From an uncultured bacterium (GTDB taxonomy: Bacteria; Planctomycetota; JAJSAM01; JAJVHW01): DNA of 64,000 nt. Every line of letters begins with the position of its first letter. Within the stretch, counting starts at the first letter, position 1. Of this stretch, positions 16,025 to 25,123 are shown one piece after another. The position numbers and the translations under genes were made by a program. The stretch is taken from assembly GCA_937996235.1 (NCBI GenBank), contig CALKVK010000038.1:259023-323022 (forward strand), in the 5' to 3' direction. The notes beneath the pieces were generated by a model that had not been told where the DNA came from, made no database searches, and was given only the letters and a program-made list of their open reading frames with translations.

Positions 16025-17014
16025 ATGGGCATGACGCGCTACGCCAGGTCGATGGCGCTCGCTCTGGCACTCGCGCTCGGAGTCGGCGCGGCCACCGATG
16101 CGCGCGCGACGGACCTCGCCACCGAGGTCGGCGAGCTCGCCGTCGCGGTGGACGCGCGGCTCGGCGGCGACGCGAGCGGCAAGGAGGCGCAGCGGCTCAC
16201 CGCGCTCGCGAAGAAGCTCGCGAAGCTGACGGGCTCGCCGCTCGACCCCACGGACCTCGGGCCGCTGCTCGCCGGCGTGTACGCGTCGACGACGTCCGAC
16301 CTCGACGTGCTCGCGGCGGCGCAGGACGTCGTCGACTGCCTGCGCGACGCCGCCGTGGCCGAACAGGCCGCCGCGGCGCTGATCGGCGAGGAGCTCGACC
16401 CCGCGTTCGCGTCGAAGCTCGACGCGAAGCTCGACGCCGCGCAGCGCAAGCTCGACGCTGCGGCGGCGCTCGCCTCGACCAATCCGGGGAAGGCGGCGAA
16501 GCTGCTGCGCGTCGCCTACACGAAGTTCGCGAAGGCGACGGCGTTCGCGCAGAAGGCGCTCGCGCGGCAGAACCAGCTCGGCAACAAGGTCGAGATCCGC
16601 GCGCAGCTCGCGTCCCCCGGCGCGGACCGCACGTTCCTGAGCAACGCGATCGGCTTCGACAACTTCGGTCAGGTGCTGATCCAGGGCTGCGAGGGCGCCC
16701 CGTCCGGCGGCGGCTCCTGTCGCGAGGTGCTGACGGTGTCCTTCTCGTACCCGACCGGCTCCCAGACGACGGGGGACGTGCCGGCGTTCCAGATCGTCTA
16801 CTCGGACTCCTCCGACTTCCGCAACGGCACGGGCCCGGGCATCCAGGACCTCATGTGGACCAACGAGGTGGCGCCCGAGGTGGAGATCGTCGAGAGCACG
16901 GCGCAGCGCCTGAAGGGACGCTTCTCGGCGCGCCTGTTCGCGAACGGGCCGTTCGCGCCGCAGGTCTTCGACGTCACGGGGACGTTCGTGATCCGGCGGC
17001 CGAAGCCGCTGTAG
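16025..17014 (+). CDS. secreted protein of unknown function, helical N-half and beta C-half
   Basis: A 329-residue exported protein (signal peptide to about residue 28, ADARATD). Residues 30-180 are Ala/Lys/Leu-rich helices, probably coiled coil, with repeated LDAKLDAAQRKLDAA-type segments. Residues 185-329 look like a beta-sandwich (VEIRAQLASP, FSYPTGSQTTGDVPAFQIVY, FDVTGTFVIRRPKPL), with one Cys pair at CEGAPSGGGSCRE. ATG at 16025 has GGGGAGGA upstream. I recognise no family. The general design, Ala-rich helix plus beta domain, also appears in the 23636 protein and at the C-terminus of the 37710 protease. Confidence 0.7.
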   Translation: MGMTRYARSMALALALALGVGAATDARATDLATEVGELAVAVDARLGGDASGKEAQRLTALAKKLAKLTGSPLDPTDLGPLLAGVYASTTSDLDVLAAAQDVVDCLRDAAVAEQAAAALIGEELDPAFASKLDAKLDAAQRKLDAAAALASTNPGKAAKLLRVAYTKFAKATAFAQKALARQNQLGNKVEIRAQLASPGADRTFLSNAIGFDNFGQVLIQGCEGAPSGGGSCREVLTVSFSYPTGSQTTGDVPAFQIVYSDSSDFRNGTGPGIQDLMWTNEVAPEVEIVESTAQRLKGRFSARLFANGPFAPQVFDVTGTFVIRRPKPL

Positions 17015-17036
17015 ACGCTTCTGCCCGGGCCCGCGG

Positions 17037-20000
17037 CTACTTCCCGTCGATCTCGTCGAGCAGGGTGCGCACACCGGCGAGGAGCTGCTCGTCGATGCCC
17101 GCCGCGATCTTCACCGGGTCGGTGAGGACGAGCACGTCGGGCTCGAGGGTGCGGTTCTCCAGGTAGCCGCCGTCGTCCGTCATCATCCCGACCTGCGGGA
17201 TGCCGAAGACGAGCGTCGGGTCCACGAGGCGCTCCCACCACACGGCCGTGCCCGTGCCCGCGACCGGCGCACCCACGACCTTGCCGATGCCGAGCGTCTG
17301 GTACGCGAACGGGAACATGTGCGCGTCGGAGTAGTTGCCCTCGCTGACGATCACGCACGAGGGACGCGACCAGCGCTGGAGCGGCTCGCCGCCGAGGTCG
17401 CCCGGCTGCTTGCCGCGCGGCACGAAGCGCAGGTACGCGCGCCCGGTGAGGAACTGCACGAGATCCTCGTGCAGCCAGCCGCCGCCGTTGTAGCGCGTGT
17501 CGAGGAGCAGGCCCTCGCGGTCCACGCTGCGCCCGAGCGCCTCGCGGTAGAGGACGCGGAAGCTGCCCTCGTCCATGCCCGCGACGTGCACGTAGCCGAG
17601 CCGCCCGCCGGACGCCTCCGCGACGATCGCGCGACGGCGGTCGATCAGCCGGTCGTAGAGCAGGCCCGACTCCTCGCCGAGCGAGATCGGGAGCACGACC
17701 TCGTCGTACGACGCGTCCGCGGCGGGATCGCGCAGCGTGAGACGCAGTCGCTTCCCCGCCTGCCGGTTCAGCAGCGCGAACGGGTTCTGCTGCGGGCCGA
17801 GCGGCACGCCGTCGATCGCGGTCAGCACGTGGCCCGCGCGGATGCGCGACGTCGCACGCGCACACGGTCCGCGCCGCAGCACCTCGGCGATGCGCAGCCC
17901 GTCCGGCTCCCACTGCGTCGCGTAGAGCAGTCCGAGCGCCGCGGTGGCGTCGGCATCCTCGCGCTCGGGCCGGTAGCGGCAGCCGGTGTGCGACGCGTTC
18001 AGCTCGCCGAGCAGCTCGCTCGCGAGCTCCGCGAACTCGAAGCCGTCGTCGATCTCCGGCAGGAAGCGCGCGTAGAGGTCGTGGAGCGCGGGCCAGTCGG
18101 CGCCGTGCAGGTCCGGCCGGTAGAACTTCTCGCCGGCCTGCCGCCAGATGTGCTCGTAGAGGTGGCGCCACAGCGCCTCGCGGTCGATCTCGACCTCCGC
18201 GGCGAACTCGACGGGCTTGGACTGGAGCTCGCCGCCCTCGTCGCCGAGCGCGTTCGAGACGTCCGCGCGCAGCACGCGGCCGTCGCCGGTGCGGACGAAC
18301 AGCGTCGCGCCGTCTTCGCTGAGCGCGAGCGCGCCGCCCTCCTCCTCGCCGAGCGCGAAGAGGCGCCGCGTCTCGCCCTTGCGCAGGCGCGTGAGCCACA
18401 CGCTCCACGTGCCTTCGAACTCCGCGAGCGTCAGCAGCGACTCGCCGTCGTGCGAGAGCACGTGGTCCGCGACGGGCGCCGAGTTGCGCGTCGCACGGCG
18501 CAGCCGCTTCTCGAGTCCGTCGAACTCGATCGTGACGACGGGCGGCGCCGGCTTCACGTCCGGCGCGGCCGCGTCGCCTTCCTTCTTCGCGCCCTTCTGC
18601 TCCTCCTTCGCCTTCTCCTCGAGCGCCGTGACGCGCGCGTACTCCTCCGGGGAGAGCACGGCGCGGTCGTACGCCGCCTGGGTCAGGTAGAGCGCGAAGA
18701 CGTCCTGGTCGCTGCCCCACGAGCCGTGGCTGCGGCGCCCGAGCCGGTCGCTCGAGAACAGCAGCGCGCGGCCGTCGTGCGACCACTTCGGGTTCGATTC
18801 GAAGTAGCCGGAGAGCGTGACGTCGTGCGCGACGCCCGTCGCCACCTCGACGACGCCGATCTGCTCGATCCAGGCGTGGTTCGGCAGGTACGAGACCGCG
18901 ACGAAGCGCGCGTCGGGCGACCACGAGAACGCGACGTCGCCGTCGCTGTACGAGTACAGGTTGCGGCTCGGGACGAGCGTCGAGACGGCGTTCGTCGCGA
19001 GGTCGAGGCGGCACAGCTCGTCGCGGTCGCGCAGGAACGCGAGCGACGCGCCGTCGGGCGACGGCACCGGCTGGAACGTCTCGTGCGCGTCCGCGAGCAG
19101 CACGTCCTCGGCGATCGCGGTCGCGCGGAAGAAGCGCTCGTCCTCGGGATGCGCGAGCCGCGCGCGGTAGAGGTTCCACGACGTCGCGCCGCCGTCCGGA
19201 CGCGGCCGCTCGCCCGCGTAGTAGAGCGCCTTGCCGTCGGGCGCCCACGCGACGGAGCGCTCCTGCTCGACCGTGTGCGTGATGCGCCGCGTCGTGCCGT
19301 GCTCGACCGACGCGACGTACACGTCGCCGCGGACCACGAACGCGAGCTCCTTGCCGTCGGGCGACGCGGCGGAGTCGGTGGCGTCCTTCCCGAGGGTCTC
19401 GCGCGTCAGCGCGTTGCGGCGCTCGTCGCGGCTCGCGCGGATCGTCACGCGCTGCGGCTCCGCACCGTCGCGCAGCAGGTAGACGCCACCGTCCCAGCCG
19501 AAGCAGACGGTGCCCTCGCGCGACGCCGAGAGGAAGCGCACGGGGCTCGCGCCCATGTGCGTCGCGCGCGTCGTCGTGCCGTCGGCGGCGCGGCGCCAGA
19601 CGTCGAACGCGCCCTCGCGCTCGCTCAGGAACCACACCGCGCCGTCGGCGCCCCAGACCGGGTTGCGGTCCTCGCCGGCGAACTCGGTCAGCCGCGTGTG
19701 CGCGCCTTGCGCGCGGTCCCAGATCCACACGTCGCGGGTGACGGGCGAGACGTGGTGCTTGCGCCAGTCGTTCTCGTAGCCGCGGCGGTCCTCGTAGACG
19801 ACGCGCGCGCCGTCGGGCGAGACGCGCGCCCACTGCGCGGGCGTCGTCAGCTCCATCTGCGGCCGGCCGCCGCCGACGGGAATCGACCACAGCTCCGGGA
19901 TCCAACTGCTCGGCAGGATCGACGCGGGCGCGTCCTGGCGCGTGCTCGCGAACAGCACGCGCGCGCCGTCCGGCTCGAAGTCGCACGGCACGTCGTCCGA

Positions 20001-20333
20001 CGAGTGGTAGGTCAGCCGCGTCGCGGCGCCGCCCGCGGCCGGCGCCACGTACACGTCGAAGTTGCCGTTCCGGTCCGACGCGAACGCGATGCGCGCGCCG
20101 TCGGGGGACCACACGGGGCGCGTCTCGTGCGCGTCGTGCGACGTGATGCGCCGCGCGTCGCCGCCTGGGGCCGGCACGACCCAGATGTCCCCGCGATACG
20201 AGAACGCGATGCTCTGCCCGTCGGGCGAGATCGCGGGGTAGCGCACCCACGTCGCCTCGTCGGCCGCGTGCGCCGTGGCCGCGGGCAGCGCGGCCAGCAC
20301 GAATCCGACGAGACAGCGCACCGAGCGACGCAT
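17037..20333 (-). CDS. tricorn-like S41 family protease (secreted)
   Basis: A 1098-residue protein with a signal peptide (residues 1-23). The first 600 residues are WD40/TolB-type propellers with repeated SPDG blocks (AISPDGQSIAFSYRGD, VWSPDGARIAFASDR). An acidic-basic linker (EEKAKEEQKGAKKEGD) precedes a tricorn core, a PDZ domain (IRAGHVLTAIDGVPL) and the C-terminal S41 peptidase. Catalytic candidates are His781 in LNASHTG and Ser1000 in GNYSDAHMF. It degrades peptides, probably in the periplasm, as a large oligomer by analogy with tricorn. ATG at 20333 has GGGAGGAAG upstream and TACTCT further up. Length is usual for bacterial tricorn homologues. Confidence 0.92.
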   Translation of the reverse strand: MRRSVRCLVGFVLAALPAATAHAADEATWVRYPAISPDGQSIAFSYRGDIWVVPAPGGDARRITSHDAHETRPVWSPDGARIAFASDRNGNFDVYVAPAAGGAATRLTYHSSDDVPCDFEPDGARVLFASTRQDAPASILPSSWIPELWSIPVGGGRPQMELTTPAQWARVSPDGARVVYEDRRGYENDWRKHHVSPVTRDVWIWDRAQGAHTRLTEFAGEDRNPVWGADGAVWFLSEREGAFDVWRRAADGTTTRATHMGASPVRFLSASREGTVCFGWDGGVYLLRDGAEPQRVTIRASRDERRNALTRETLGKDATDSAASPDGKELAFVVRGDVYVASVEHGTTRRITHTVEQERSVAWAPDGKALYYAGERPRPDGGATSWNLYRARLAHPEDERFFRATAIAEDVLLADAHETFQPVPSPDGASLAFLRDRDELCRLDLATNAVSTLVPSRNLYSYSDGDVAFSWSPDARFVAVSYLPNHAWIEQIGVVEVATGVAHDVTLSGYFESNPKWSHDGRALLFSSDRLGRRSHGSWGSDQDVFALYLTQAAYDRAVLSPEEYARVTALEEKAKEEQKGAKKEGDAAAPDVKPAPPVVTIEFDGLEKRLRRATRNSAPVADHVLSHDGESLLTLAEFEGTWSVWLTRLRKGETRRLFALGEEEGGALALSEDGATLFVRTGDGRVLRADVSNALGDEGGELQSKPVEFAAEVEIDREALWRHLYEHIWRQAGEKFYRPDLHGADWPALHDLYARFLPEIDDGFEFAELASELLGELNASHTGCRYRPEREDADATAALGLLYATQWEPDGLRIAEVLRRGPCARATSRIRAGHVLTAIDGVPLGPQQNPFALLNRQAGKRLRLTLRDPAADASYDEVVLPISLGEESGLLYDRLIDRRRAIVAEASGGRLGYVHVAGMDEGSFRVLYREALGRSVDREGLLLDTRYNGGGWLHEDLVQFLTGRAYLRFVPRGKQPGDLGGEPLQRWSRPSCVIVSEGNYSDAHMFPFAYQTLGIGKVVGAPVAGTGTAVWWERLVDPTLVFGIPQVGMMTDDGGYLENRTLEPDVLVLTDPVKIAAGIDEQLLAGVRTLLDEIDGK

Positions 20334-20373
20334 CGCTTCCTCCCTGCCCCCCGGTCCGCGGGGGAAGCCGCCG

Positions 20374-20379
20374 AGAGTA
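20374..20379 (-). promoter_or_regulatory. -10-like box TACTCT for the tricorn-like protease
   Basis: Minus-strand TACTCT about 40 bases upstream of the ATG, with a leader containing GGGAGGAAG. No clear -35 is visible. Confidence 0.4.
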
Positions 20380-20450
20380 GCCGCCGCTGCGACGGGAGTC
20401 TCCGGCCGTCCGCGCCCGCTACGTTAGGGCGGACGGTGCGACACCCGGCG

Positions 20451-20456
20451 TAGCCT
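20451..20456 (+). promoter_or_regulatory. -10 box TAGCCT for the LpxL-type acyltransferase
   Basis: TAGCCT at 20451-20456. The expected transcription start is near 20462, giving a leader of about 19 bases with GAGGAG before the ATG at 20481. A GTG at 20462 is out of frame with the gene. Confidence 0.5.
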
Positions 20457-20480
20457 CGCGCGTGGACGACGAGGAGCAGG

Positions 20481-21443
20481 ATGTCACGACCGGGCGGGAA
20501 CAAGAGCGCGCTCTACGATGTCGCCGCCACCGGTCTGCTCGCAGGGGTCGCGCTGCTGCCGCGCAGCCTCGTGCTGCGCTCCGCGCGCGCGGCCGGCGGC
20601 TTCGCGACACGCTTCCTCGGCGAGAAGCGCGACCGCGTCGAGCACAACCTGCGACTCGCGGGGGCCGCGGACCCCGAGCGCGGCGTCGCGGCCGCGGGCG
20701 CGTCGATGGCGATGACGATGTTCGAGTTCGCGTGGCTCCTCGGACAGACGCGCGAGCGCGTGCTCGCGCAGGCCGAGCACACGGGCCTGGACGCGCTGCG
20801 CGAGGCGCTCGCCGGCGGCCGCGGCGTGCTGCTCGTCGGCGGGCACCTGGGCAACTGGGAACTGATCGGGCAGGTCGCGACGACGACCGGCGCGCCGCTC
20901 GCGGGCATCGCGCGCGGGCTCGGCACGCCGCGGCTCGAGCGGCGCATCGCGGCGTTCCGCGAGCGCGGCGGCATCACGACGCTCGTGCGCGGCGAGCGCG
21001 GCGTCTCCGTCGCGGCCTACCGCTGGCTCCGCAAGGGCGGCATCCTCGCCTGCATGATGGACCGCATGAGCGGCGGGCGGCGCACGGTGATCCCGTTCCT
21101 CGGCGAGGGCCTGAACGTGCCCGTCGGGCCGATGGTGCTCGCGGCGAAGGCCGGCTCGGCGGTGGTGCTCGGCAGCGCGACGCGGCGCGACGACCTGCGG
21201 ACCGACGTCTCGTTCCGGCGGCTGCCGGAGGCGGAGACGGGCGACGCCGTCGAGCGCGCGCACGCGGTCGGCCGCGCACTCGAGGCCGCCGTGCGCGCAC
21301 GCCCCGCCGAGTGGTACTGGATCTCGCGCCGCATCGGCGACGCGCCGGAGCTGCGCGCGCTGAAGGCGCGGCGCCGCGAACGCCGGGAAGCGCGCGACGA
21401 GGCGCGCGCCACGGCGGGCGCCGAAGCCGACGACGCGCTCTGA
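20481..21443 (+). CDS. LpxL/HtrB-family lysophospholipid acyltransferase
   Basis: A 320-residue membrane-associated acyltransferase of the lipid A late-acyltransferase (LpxL/LpxM, HtrB) superfamily. The HX4E catalytic motif is H-L-G-N-W-E near residue 122 (GGHLGNWEL), followed by RGLGTPRLERRI and MMDRMSGGRRTVIPF, typical substrate blocks. The N-terminus has a hydrophobic segment at about 12-30. It would transfer acyl chains to a glycolipid or other lipid at the inner membrane. Whether the host makes lipid A cannot be judged from this window. The C-terminal 40 residues are an unusual Arg/Ala/Glu-rich tail. ATG at 20481 has GAGGAG upstream. Confidence 0.87.
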   Translation: MSRPGGNKSALYDVAATGLLAGVALLPRSLVLRSARAAGGFATRFLGEKRDRVEHNLRLAGAADPERGVAAAGASMAMTMFEFAWLLGQTRERVLAQAEHTGLDALREALAGGRGVLLVGGHLGNWELIGQVATTTGAPLAGIARGLGTPRLERRIAAFRERGGITTLVRGERGVSVAAYRWLRKGGILACMMDRMSGGRRTVIPFLGEGLNVPVGPMVLAAKAGSAVVLGSATRRDDLRTDVSFRRLPEAETGDAVERAHAVGRALEAAVRARPAEWYWISRRIGDAPELRALKARRRERREARDEARATAGAEADDAL

Positions 21444-21450
21444 CGCGCCG

Positions 21451-21792
21451 TCAGCGGCCACGGCCGCGCGGCTTCGCCGTCGGCACGGGCGCGCGGAGCG
21501 CCTTCGGCTGCTCGACCTCGTACACGAGCACCGTCAGCCCCACCTCGACACGGTCGCCGTGCGACAGCGTGTGGCGCTGGATGACCTTGCCGCGCACGCG
21601 CGTGCCGTTGCTCGACCCGAGGTCCTCGACGTGCCACGCGCCCAGTTCCTGGAACACGCGGCAGTGCCGTCGCGAGAGCTTCGTGTCCACGACCTGGAGC
21701 GTCGCCTCGGGTCCGCGCCCGATGACCAGCTCGCCCGTCAGCTCGTGGAGCGTCGGCTCCTGACCCTGCCGTTCGACACGCAGACGCGCCAC
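21451..21792 (-). CDS. FHA domain protein
   Basis: A 113-residue protein that is essentially one forkhead-associated domain binding phosphothreonine peptides. The signature is complete: LVIGRGPEATLQV, then LSRRHCRVF, then VEDLGSSNGTRVRG and the closing strand GDRVEVG. A basic tail (PTAKPRGRGR) follows. GTG at 21792 is chosen because AGGAGG stands 6 bases upstream. It is last in a minus-strand group with the phasin and GNAT genes (80-base gap). A partner kinase could be the one at 25.7-28.6 kb, but this is speculation. Confidence 0.88.
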   Translation of the reverse strand: MARLRVERQGQEPTLHELTGELVIGRGPEATLQVVDTKLSRRHCRVFQELGAWHVEDLGSSNGTRVRGKVIQRHTLSHGDRVEVGLTVLVYEVEQPKALRAPVPTAKPRGRGR

Positions 21793-21872
21793 GCGGACCT
21801 CCTCGCCTCGTCGCTCGATTCGCGCGTCGAAGCTACCGCGCCCGGCCGGTGCGTGCGAACGGACGGTGCGCG

Positions 21873-22412
21873 TCAGGCTGCCGGCGGCGCGTCGGGCGGC
21901 GGCGCGTCCGCCGCCGGAGCGTCGGCCGGAGCCGGAGACGCCGCCGACCGACGCGGACGGCGCGGCGCGGCCTTCTTGCGCGCGGTCTTCCGCGGCTTGC
22001 GGCGCGGCGCGCGCTGCGTGCCCTCCTGCGCGAGTGCGTCGACGCGCACGCCCAGCGCCTCGACGCTCGCCGCGAGCGCGTCGAACTCCTCGCGCGTCGG
22101 GACGCCCAGGCGGTGCAGCGTGCCGGCGAGCCCCTCGTCGAGCGCCGACCCGAGCCGCGTCCACGACGCCTTCGCCCGCTCCTTCGCCTTCTCGCGCACG
22201 CGCGACGCCTTCGTCGCGAGATCGTCCACGACCGGCTTGCCGCGCCGCTCGACCTCCTCGCCGCGCGCGACGAGCGTCGCGAACAGCTTGCCGCCCTCCG
22301 CCTCCGCCGCCGCGAGCGCGCCGAGTCCCGCGAGCCACACCTTCCGCGCGTGCTCGCCGGCCTGCGCCTTCACGCGCGCTGCGCCGCCCTTCTTCGACTT
22401 CTTCTTCGCCAT
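21873..22412 (-). CDS. phasin-like PHA granule-associated protein
   Basis: A 179-residue protein. Residues 1-110 are a long amphipathic helix typical of PhaF/PhaI phasins (HARKVWLAGLGALAAAEAEG, GEEVERRGKPVVDDLATKA). Then VPTREEFDALAASVEALGVRVDAL matches the family's leucine-zipper-like region. The C-terminus is Lys/Arg/Pro/Ala-rich (RKPRKTARKKAAPRR), like the histone-like, DNA-binding tail of PhaF. It would coat PHA granules and may tether them to the chromosome for partition. ATG at 22412 has AGGAG upstream; the GNAT gene ends 9 bases before. No PHA synthase is in the window. Confidence 0.85.
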   Translation of the reverse strand: MAKKKSKKGGAARVKAQAGEHARKVWLAGLGALAAAEAEGGKLFATLVARGEEVERRGKPVVDDLATKASRVREKAKERAKASWTRLGSALDEGLAGTLHRLGVPTREEFDALAASVEALGVRVDALAQEGTQRAPRRKPRKTARKKAAPRRPRRSAASPAPADAPAADAPPPDAPPAA

Positions 22413-22421
22413 CGCTCGCTC

Positions 22422-22853
22422 CTAGCCAGGGTTCGCCGCGCGCTCCATGCGCACGTGGGGGATGTCGTCCTCCAGGAACACGTCGCCGCGCGGCTCGAAG
22501 CCGTGCGACGCGTAGAAAACACGCAGGCGGTCCTGCGCGTTCAGCCACGACGCGCGCGGCCCGATGCGCTCGAGGCACGCGCGCATGAGCTCGTGGCCGC
22601 GCCCGGTGCCGCGCACCGCGGCGCTCGTCACGACGCGCGTGATCTGCGGACCCGAGGGCGTCTCGACGATCCGCGCGTACGCGACCAGCTCGCCGCCCTC
22701 GCGGCCGAGGACGTGCAGCGCGCCGGGGTCCCTGCCGTCCACGTCCTGGAACGCGCAGCGCTGCTCGACCACGAACACCTCGGCGCGCAGGCGCAGCACG
22801 TCGTGCAGCTCCAGGGGCGTCAGGTCGTCGAACCGGACGAACGACACGTCCAC
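22422..22853 (-). CDS. GNAT N-acetyltransferase, ElaA-like
   Basis: A 143-residue acetyltransferase. ElaA-type features are visible: LHDVLRLRAEVFVVEQRCAFQD near the N-terminus, VTSAAVRGTGRGHELM as the acetyl-CoA-binding loop (R-G-T-G-R-G) and FYASHGFEPRGDVFLEDDIPHVRM at the end. The substrate is unknown. GTG at 22853 is used; a second GTG two codons later is possible. It is the first gene of a GNAT-phasin-FHA group and is divergent from the membrane protein gene at 22889. Confidence 0.87.
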   Translation of the reverse strand: MDVSFVRFDDLTPLELHDVLRLRAEVFVVEQRCAFQDVDGRDPGALHVLGREGGELVAYARIVETPSGPQITRVVTSAAVRGTGRGHELMRACLERIGPRASWLNAQDRLRVFYASHGFEPRGDVFLEDDIPHVRMERAANPG

Positions 22854-22876
22854 GCGCGCCAGTGTGCCGCGTGCCG

Positions 22877-22882
22877 TAGCCT
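22877..22882 (+). promoter_or_regulatory. -10 box TAGCCT, leaderless start at 22889
   Basis: TAGCCT, then CGCGCC (6 bases), then GTG. This is an almost exact copy of the arrangement at 8697-8711. Confidence 0.6.
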
Positions 22883-22888
22883 CGCGCC

Positions 22889-23554
22889 GTGGAATCGTCC
22901 TCGCTGGGGTCCCGTGTGCTGCTGCTCGTGGCGCTCTCGACGGCGCCGACGATCCCGGTCGGCGTCGCGCTCCGCCGTCCCGTCCTCCCCGGCGGTGTGT
23001 GGGACGCGCTGCTCGAGATCCTCGTCTGCGGCGTCCCGGCGCTCGTCTGCGCCGCGCTGGTCGTCGCGGGGCTCGTCCGCTGGCTCGCGCGTCGACCGGG
23101 CCGCTTCGACGCGGGTGTCGGCGACGGCCTCGCGCGGACGGTCGCCTGCGCACCCGTCGGTCTCGCGTGCGGCTGGTACGCCGGCTCGCTCCACGCGTGG
23201 GACGCTCTCGGCCCGCACACGGCCGCCGTCGGCGCCTACTTCGGACCTCTGCTGCTCGCGCTCGCGGCGTGCGCGTCGCGCGCTCCCGCCTGGATGGCCG
23301 CGGTCGACGCGACGCTCCTGACCGTCGGGGTCGAGCTCGGCGCGCAGAGCGGCAACTGGTGGTCGGCCGGTCGCGTCCGGTACTGGGACGACATCACCGT
23401 CACGGACGTCGCCTTCCTGGCGTGCACGTTCGTCGCGATCGCACTCTTCGCCGCCGCGCGCACGTACCGGCCGGGCTGGGCGGAACGGCTGCGTCGCCCC
23501 GAACGGCCGCCGCTCGGTCCGGACGGCGTCCCGCTGCCCCGCCGGGCGCCCTGA
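22889..23554 (+). CDS. polytopic membrane protein of unknown function
   Basis: A 221-residue integral membrane protein with about six hydrophobic segments: 10-27, 40-64, 82-100, 112-127, 134-148 and about 170-190. Loops contain ARRPGRFDAGVGDGLART and QSGNWWSAGRVRYWDD. The C-terminal 35 residues are Pro/Arg-rich and probably cytosolic. No family is recognised. The GTG start follows TAGCCT by 6 bases, so the mRNA is probably leaderless. Confidence 0.7.
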   Translation: MESSSLGSRVLLLVALSTAPTIPVGVALRRPVLPGGVWDALLEILVCGVPALVCAALVVAGLVRWLARRPGRFDAGVGDGLARTVACAPVGLACGWYAGSLHAWDALGPHTAAVGAYFGPLLLALAACASRAPAWMAAVDATLLTVGVELGAQSGNWWSAGRVRYWDDITVTDVAFLACTFVAIALFAAARTYRPGWAERLRRPERPPLGPDGVPLPRRAP

Positions 23555-23635
23555 GACCGGACAGACGTGTTCGGTCGCGCGGGCGACGCCGATTCCCGTC
23601 TCCGGGCCCCGAATGCACCCGGCGGAGGAGACGAG

Positions 23636-25123
23636 ATGCGATCGACACGGACCACGCGCGCGGCGCTCGCCGCAGTCCTCGCGACGGCGGCGCTCTGCGT
23701 CGCGCACGACGGAGGCGCCGGCGGCGCCGCTCTCGCCGCGCCGACGAAGGCGGTCGCGAAGGCCGCGGCGAAGTCGGCGCTCGAGCGCGCCCGCGACGAG
23801 GCCGCGCGCGAGCTGCGGCTCGTGGACCGCGCCGCCGCGCGCGAGATCCGCGCCGCCACGAAGGCCGGGACGAAGCGCCTGCGCCTGCTCGGGAAGACGA
23901 TCCGCGCGGGGCGGCCGCTCGACGCCTTCGCGCCTCCCGCCACGAGCCTCCGCAAGACCGGCAGCGGCGCGCTCGACCTGGTCACGGCGATGGAGATCCT
24001 CTTCGGCGTCACGACCGAGGCCGAGGACGCGGCGCGATTCGCAGCGCTCGACGCCGAGAGGGAGAAGGCGCGGCTGCTCGTCTCCATCGGCGACGACAAC
24101 GGAGTCTCGCCGCTCGAGTTGCTCCCGCCGGACGACCAGGACGGCACCGCGCGCGAAGCCGTGGCGGCGGACGCGCGCCTGCGCGCCGAGGTCGCGAAGG
24201 TCGAGAGCATCGTGAGGGCCGAGCTGCCCGACCGCGGTCTCGTCGTCGGTCTCCACGTCGGCGCGCCCCCTTCGCTCGCGACCGCGCTCGCAGCGGAGAT
24301 GGGCACGCCGGTGGCGCCGCTGCCGGAGCTGCGCTTCACGGTCGCGACCGACACGGGCGACGTGACCGTGCTCGTCTCCCCGGGCCAGGGCACGACCACC
24401 GCCGACGTGGACGTCGAGGGCATCCTGAAGGCGCTCGGCGGCGCGGCAGCTCCGATCGCGCTCGACGTCACGCCGTCGGCCGACCTGCGCTGGTGGTCGC
24501 TCGGCGCGACGGACCTCGAGCCGGGCGCGTACGCGCTGCAGATCGACATGGTGGACGGCGCGGAGCGCTGCTGCGTCGCCCGCAACGTGCTGTACGTGCC
24601 GGAGCCGCCGCCGCCCGCAGCCGGCGCGGCGCCGACCGACACGCGCCTCGACGTGACGTTCACGGGCGCCTACACCATGCAGTTCACGCTGAACGACAGC
24701 AACGCGCAGTTCAACCGCGTCGTGCTCGACGGGAAGTCGGGCAACGTCGTCTACGCCGAGTTCGCGTGGCAGGGCATGGACGCCGCGAACACGGCCGCAT
24801 CGTTCCAGCTCAACTTCGGCGCGAACGGCAAGTCGTACGACTCGGGGGCAGCGCTCTCGCTCGCGGGCGACGGCGACGACGTCACGTCGTTCCAGCTCGG
24901 GCGCGTGGAGAACATGCTCTTCGTGGACCGCGGCACGCCGTTCGGAGCACAGGCGTTCGTGGACGGCACGCTGACGCTCTTCGACACGCAGGGCGGCGAC
25001 TTCCTGCTGACGATCGACATCACGTGTCCCATCGTCGAGCGCACGGGCGACAGGACGACGCAGATCGCCACGGCGAAGGTCGTCGGCACGATCGCGGTGC
25101 CGATCTCGCGCGAGGTGGACTAG
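23636..25123 (+). CDS. secreted protein of unknown function
   Basis: A 495-residue exported protein (signal peptide to about residue 35). Residues 36-90 are an Ala/Lys/Arg-rich helix (KAVAKAAAKSALERARDEAARELRL is its start region). A central mixed domain follows (DLVTAMEILFGVTTEAEDAARFA, ISISIGDDNG-like segment LLVSIGDDNGVSPLEL). After a Pro-rich linker near 325 comes a C-terminal beta domain (DVTFTGAYTMQFTLNDSN, YDSGAALSLAGDGDDV). ATG at 23636 has GGAGGAG upstream. I do not recognise the family. Its TAG stop overlaps the stop of the convergent sigma factor gene. Confidence 0.7.
   Translation: MRSTRTTRAALAAVLATAALCVAHDGGAGGAALAAPTKAVAKAAAKSALERARDEAARELRLVDRAAAREIRAATKAGTKRLRLLGKTIRAGRPLDAFAPPATSLRKTGSGALDLVTAMEILFGVTTEAEDAARFAALDAEREKARLLVSIGDDNGVSPLELLPPDDQDGTAREAVAADARLRAEVAKVESIVRAELPDRGLVVGLHVGAPPSLATALAAEMGTPVAPLPELRFTVATDTGDVTVLVSPGQGTTTADVDVEGILKALGGAAAPIALDVTPSADLRWWSLGATDLEPGAYALQIDMVDGAERCCVARNVLYVPEPPPPAAGAAPTDTRLDVTFTGAYTMQFTLNDSNAQFNRVVLDGKSGNVVYAEFAWQGMDAANTAASFQLNFGANGKSYDSGAALSLAGDGDDVTSFQLGRVENMLFVDRGTPFGAQAFVDGTLTLFDTQGGDFLLTIDITCPIVERTGDRTTQIATAKVVGTIAVPISREVD

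Noticed and set aside
20462..20480. Leaderless GTG start for the LpxL-type gene 5 bases after TAGCCT
   Set aside because: The GTG is out of frame with the acyltransferase; the ATG at 20481 with GAGGAG is the true start.
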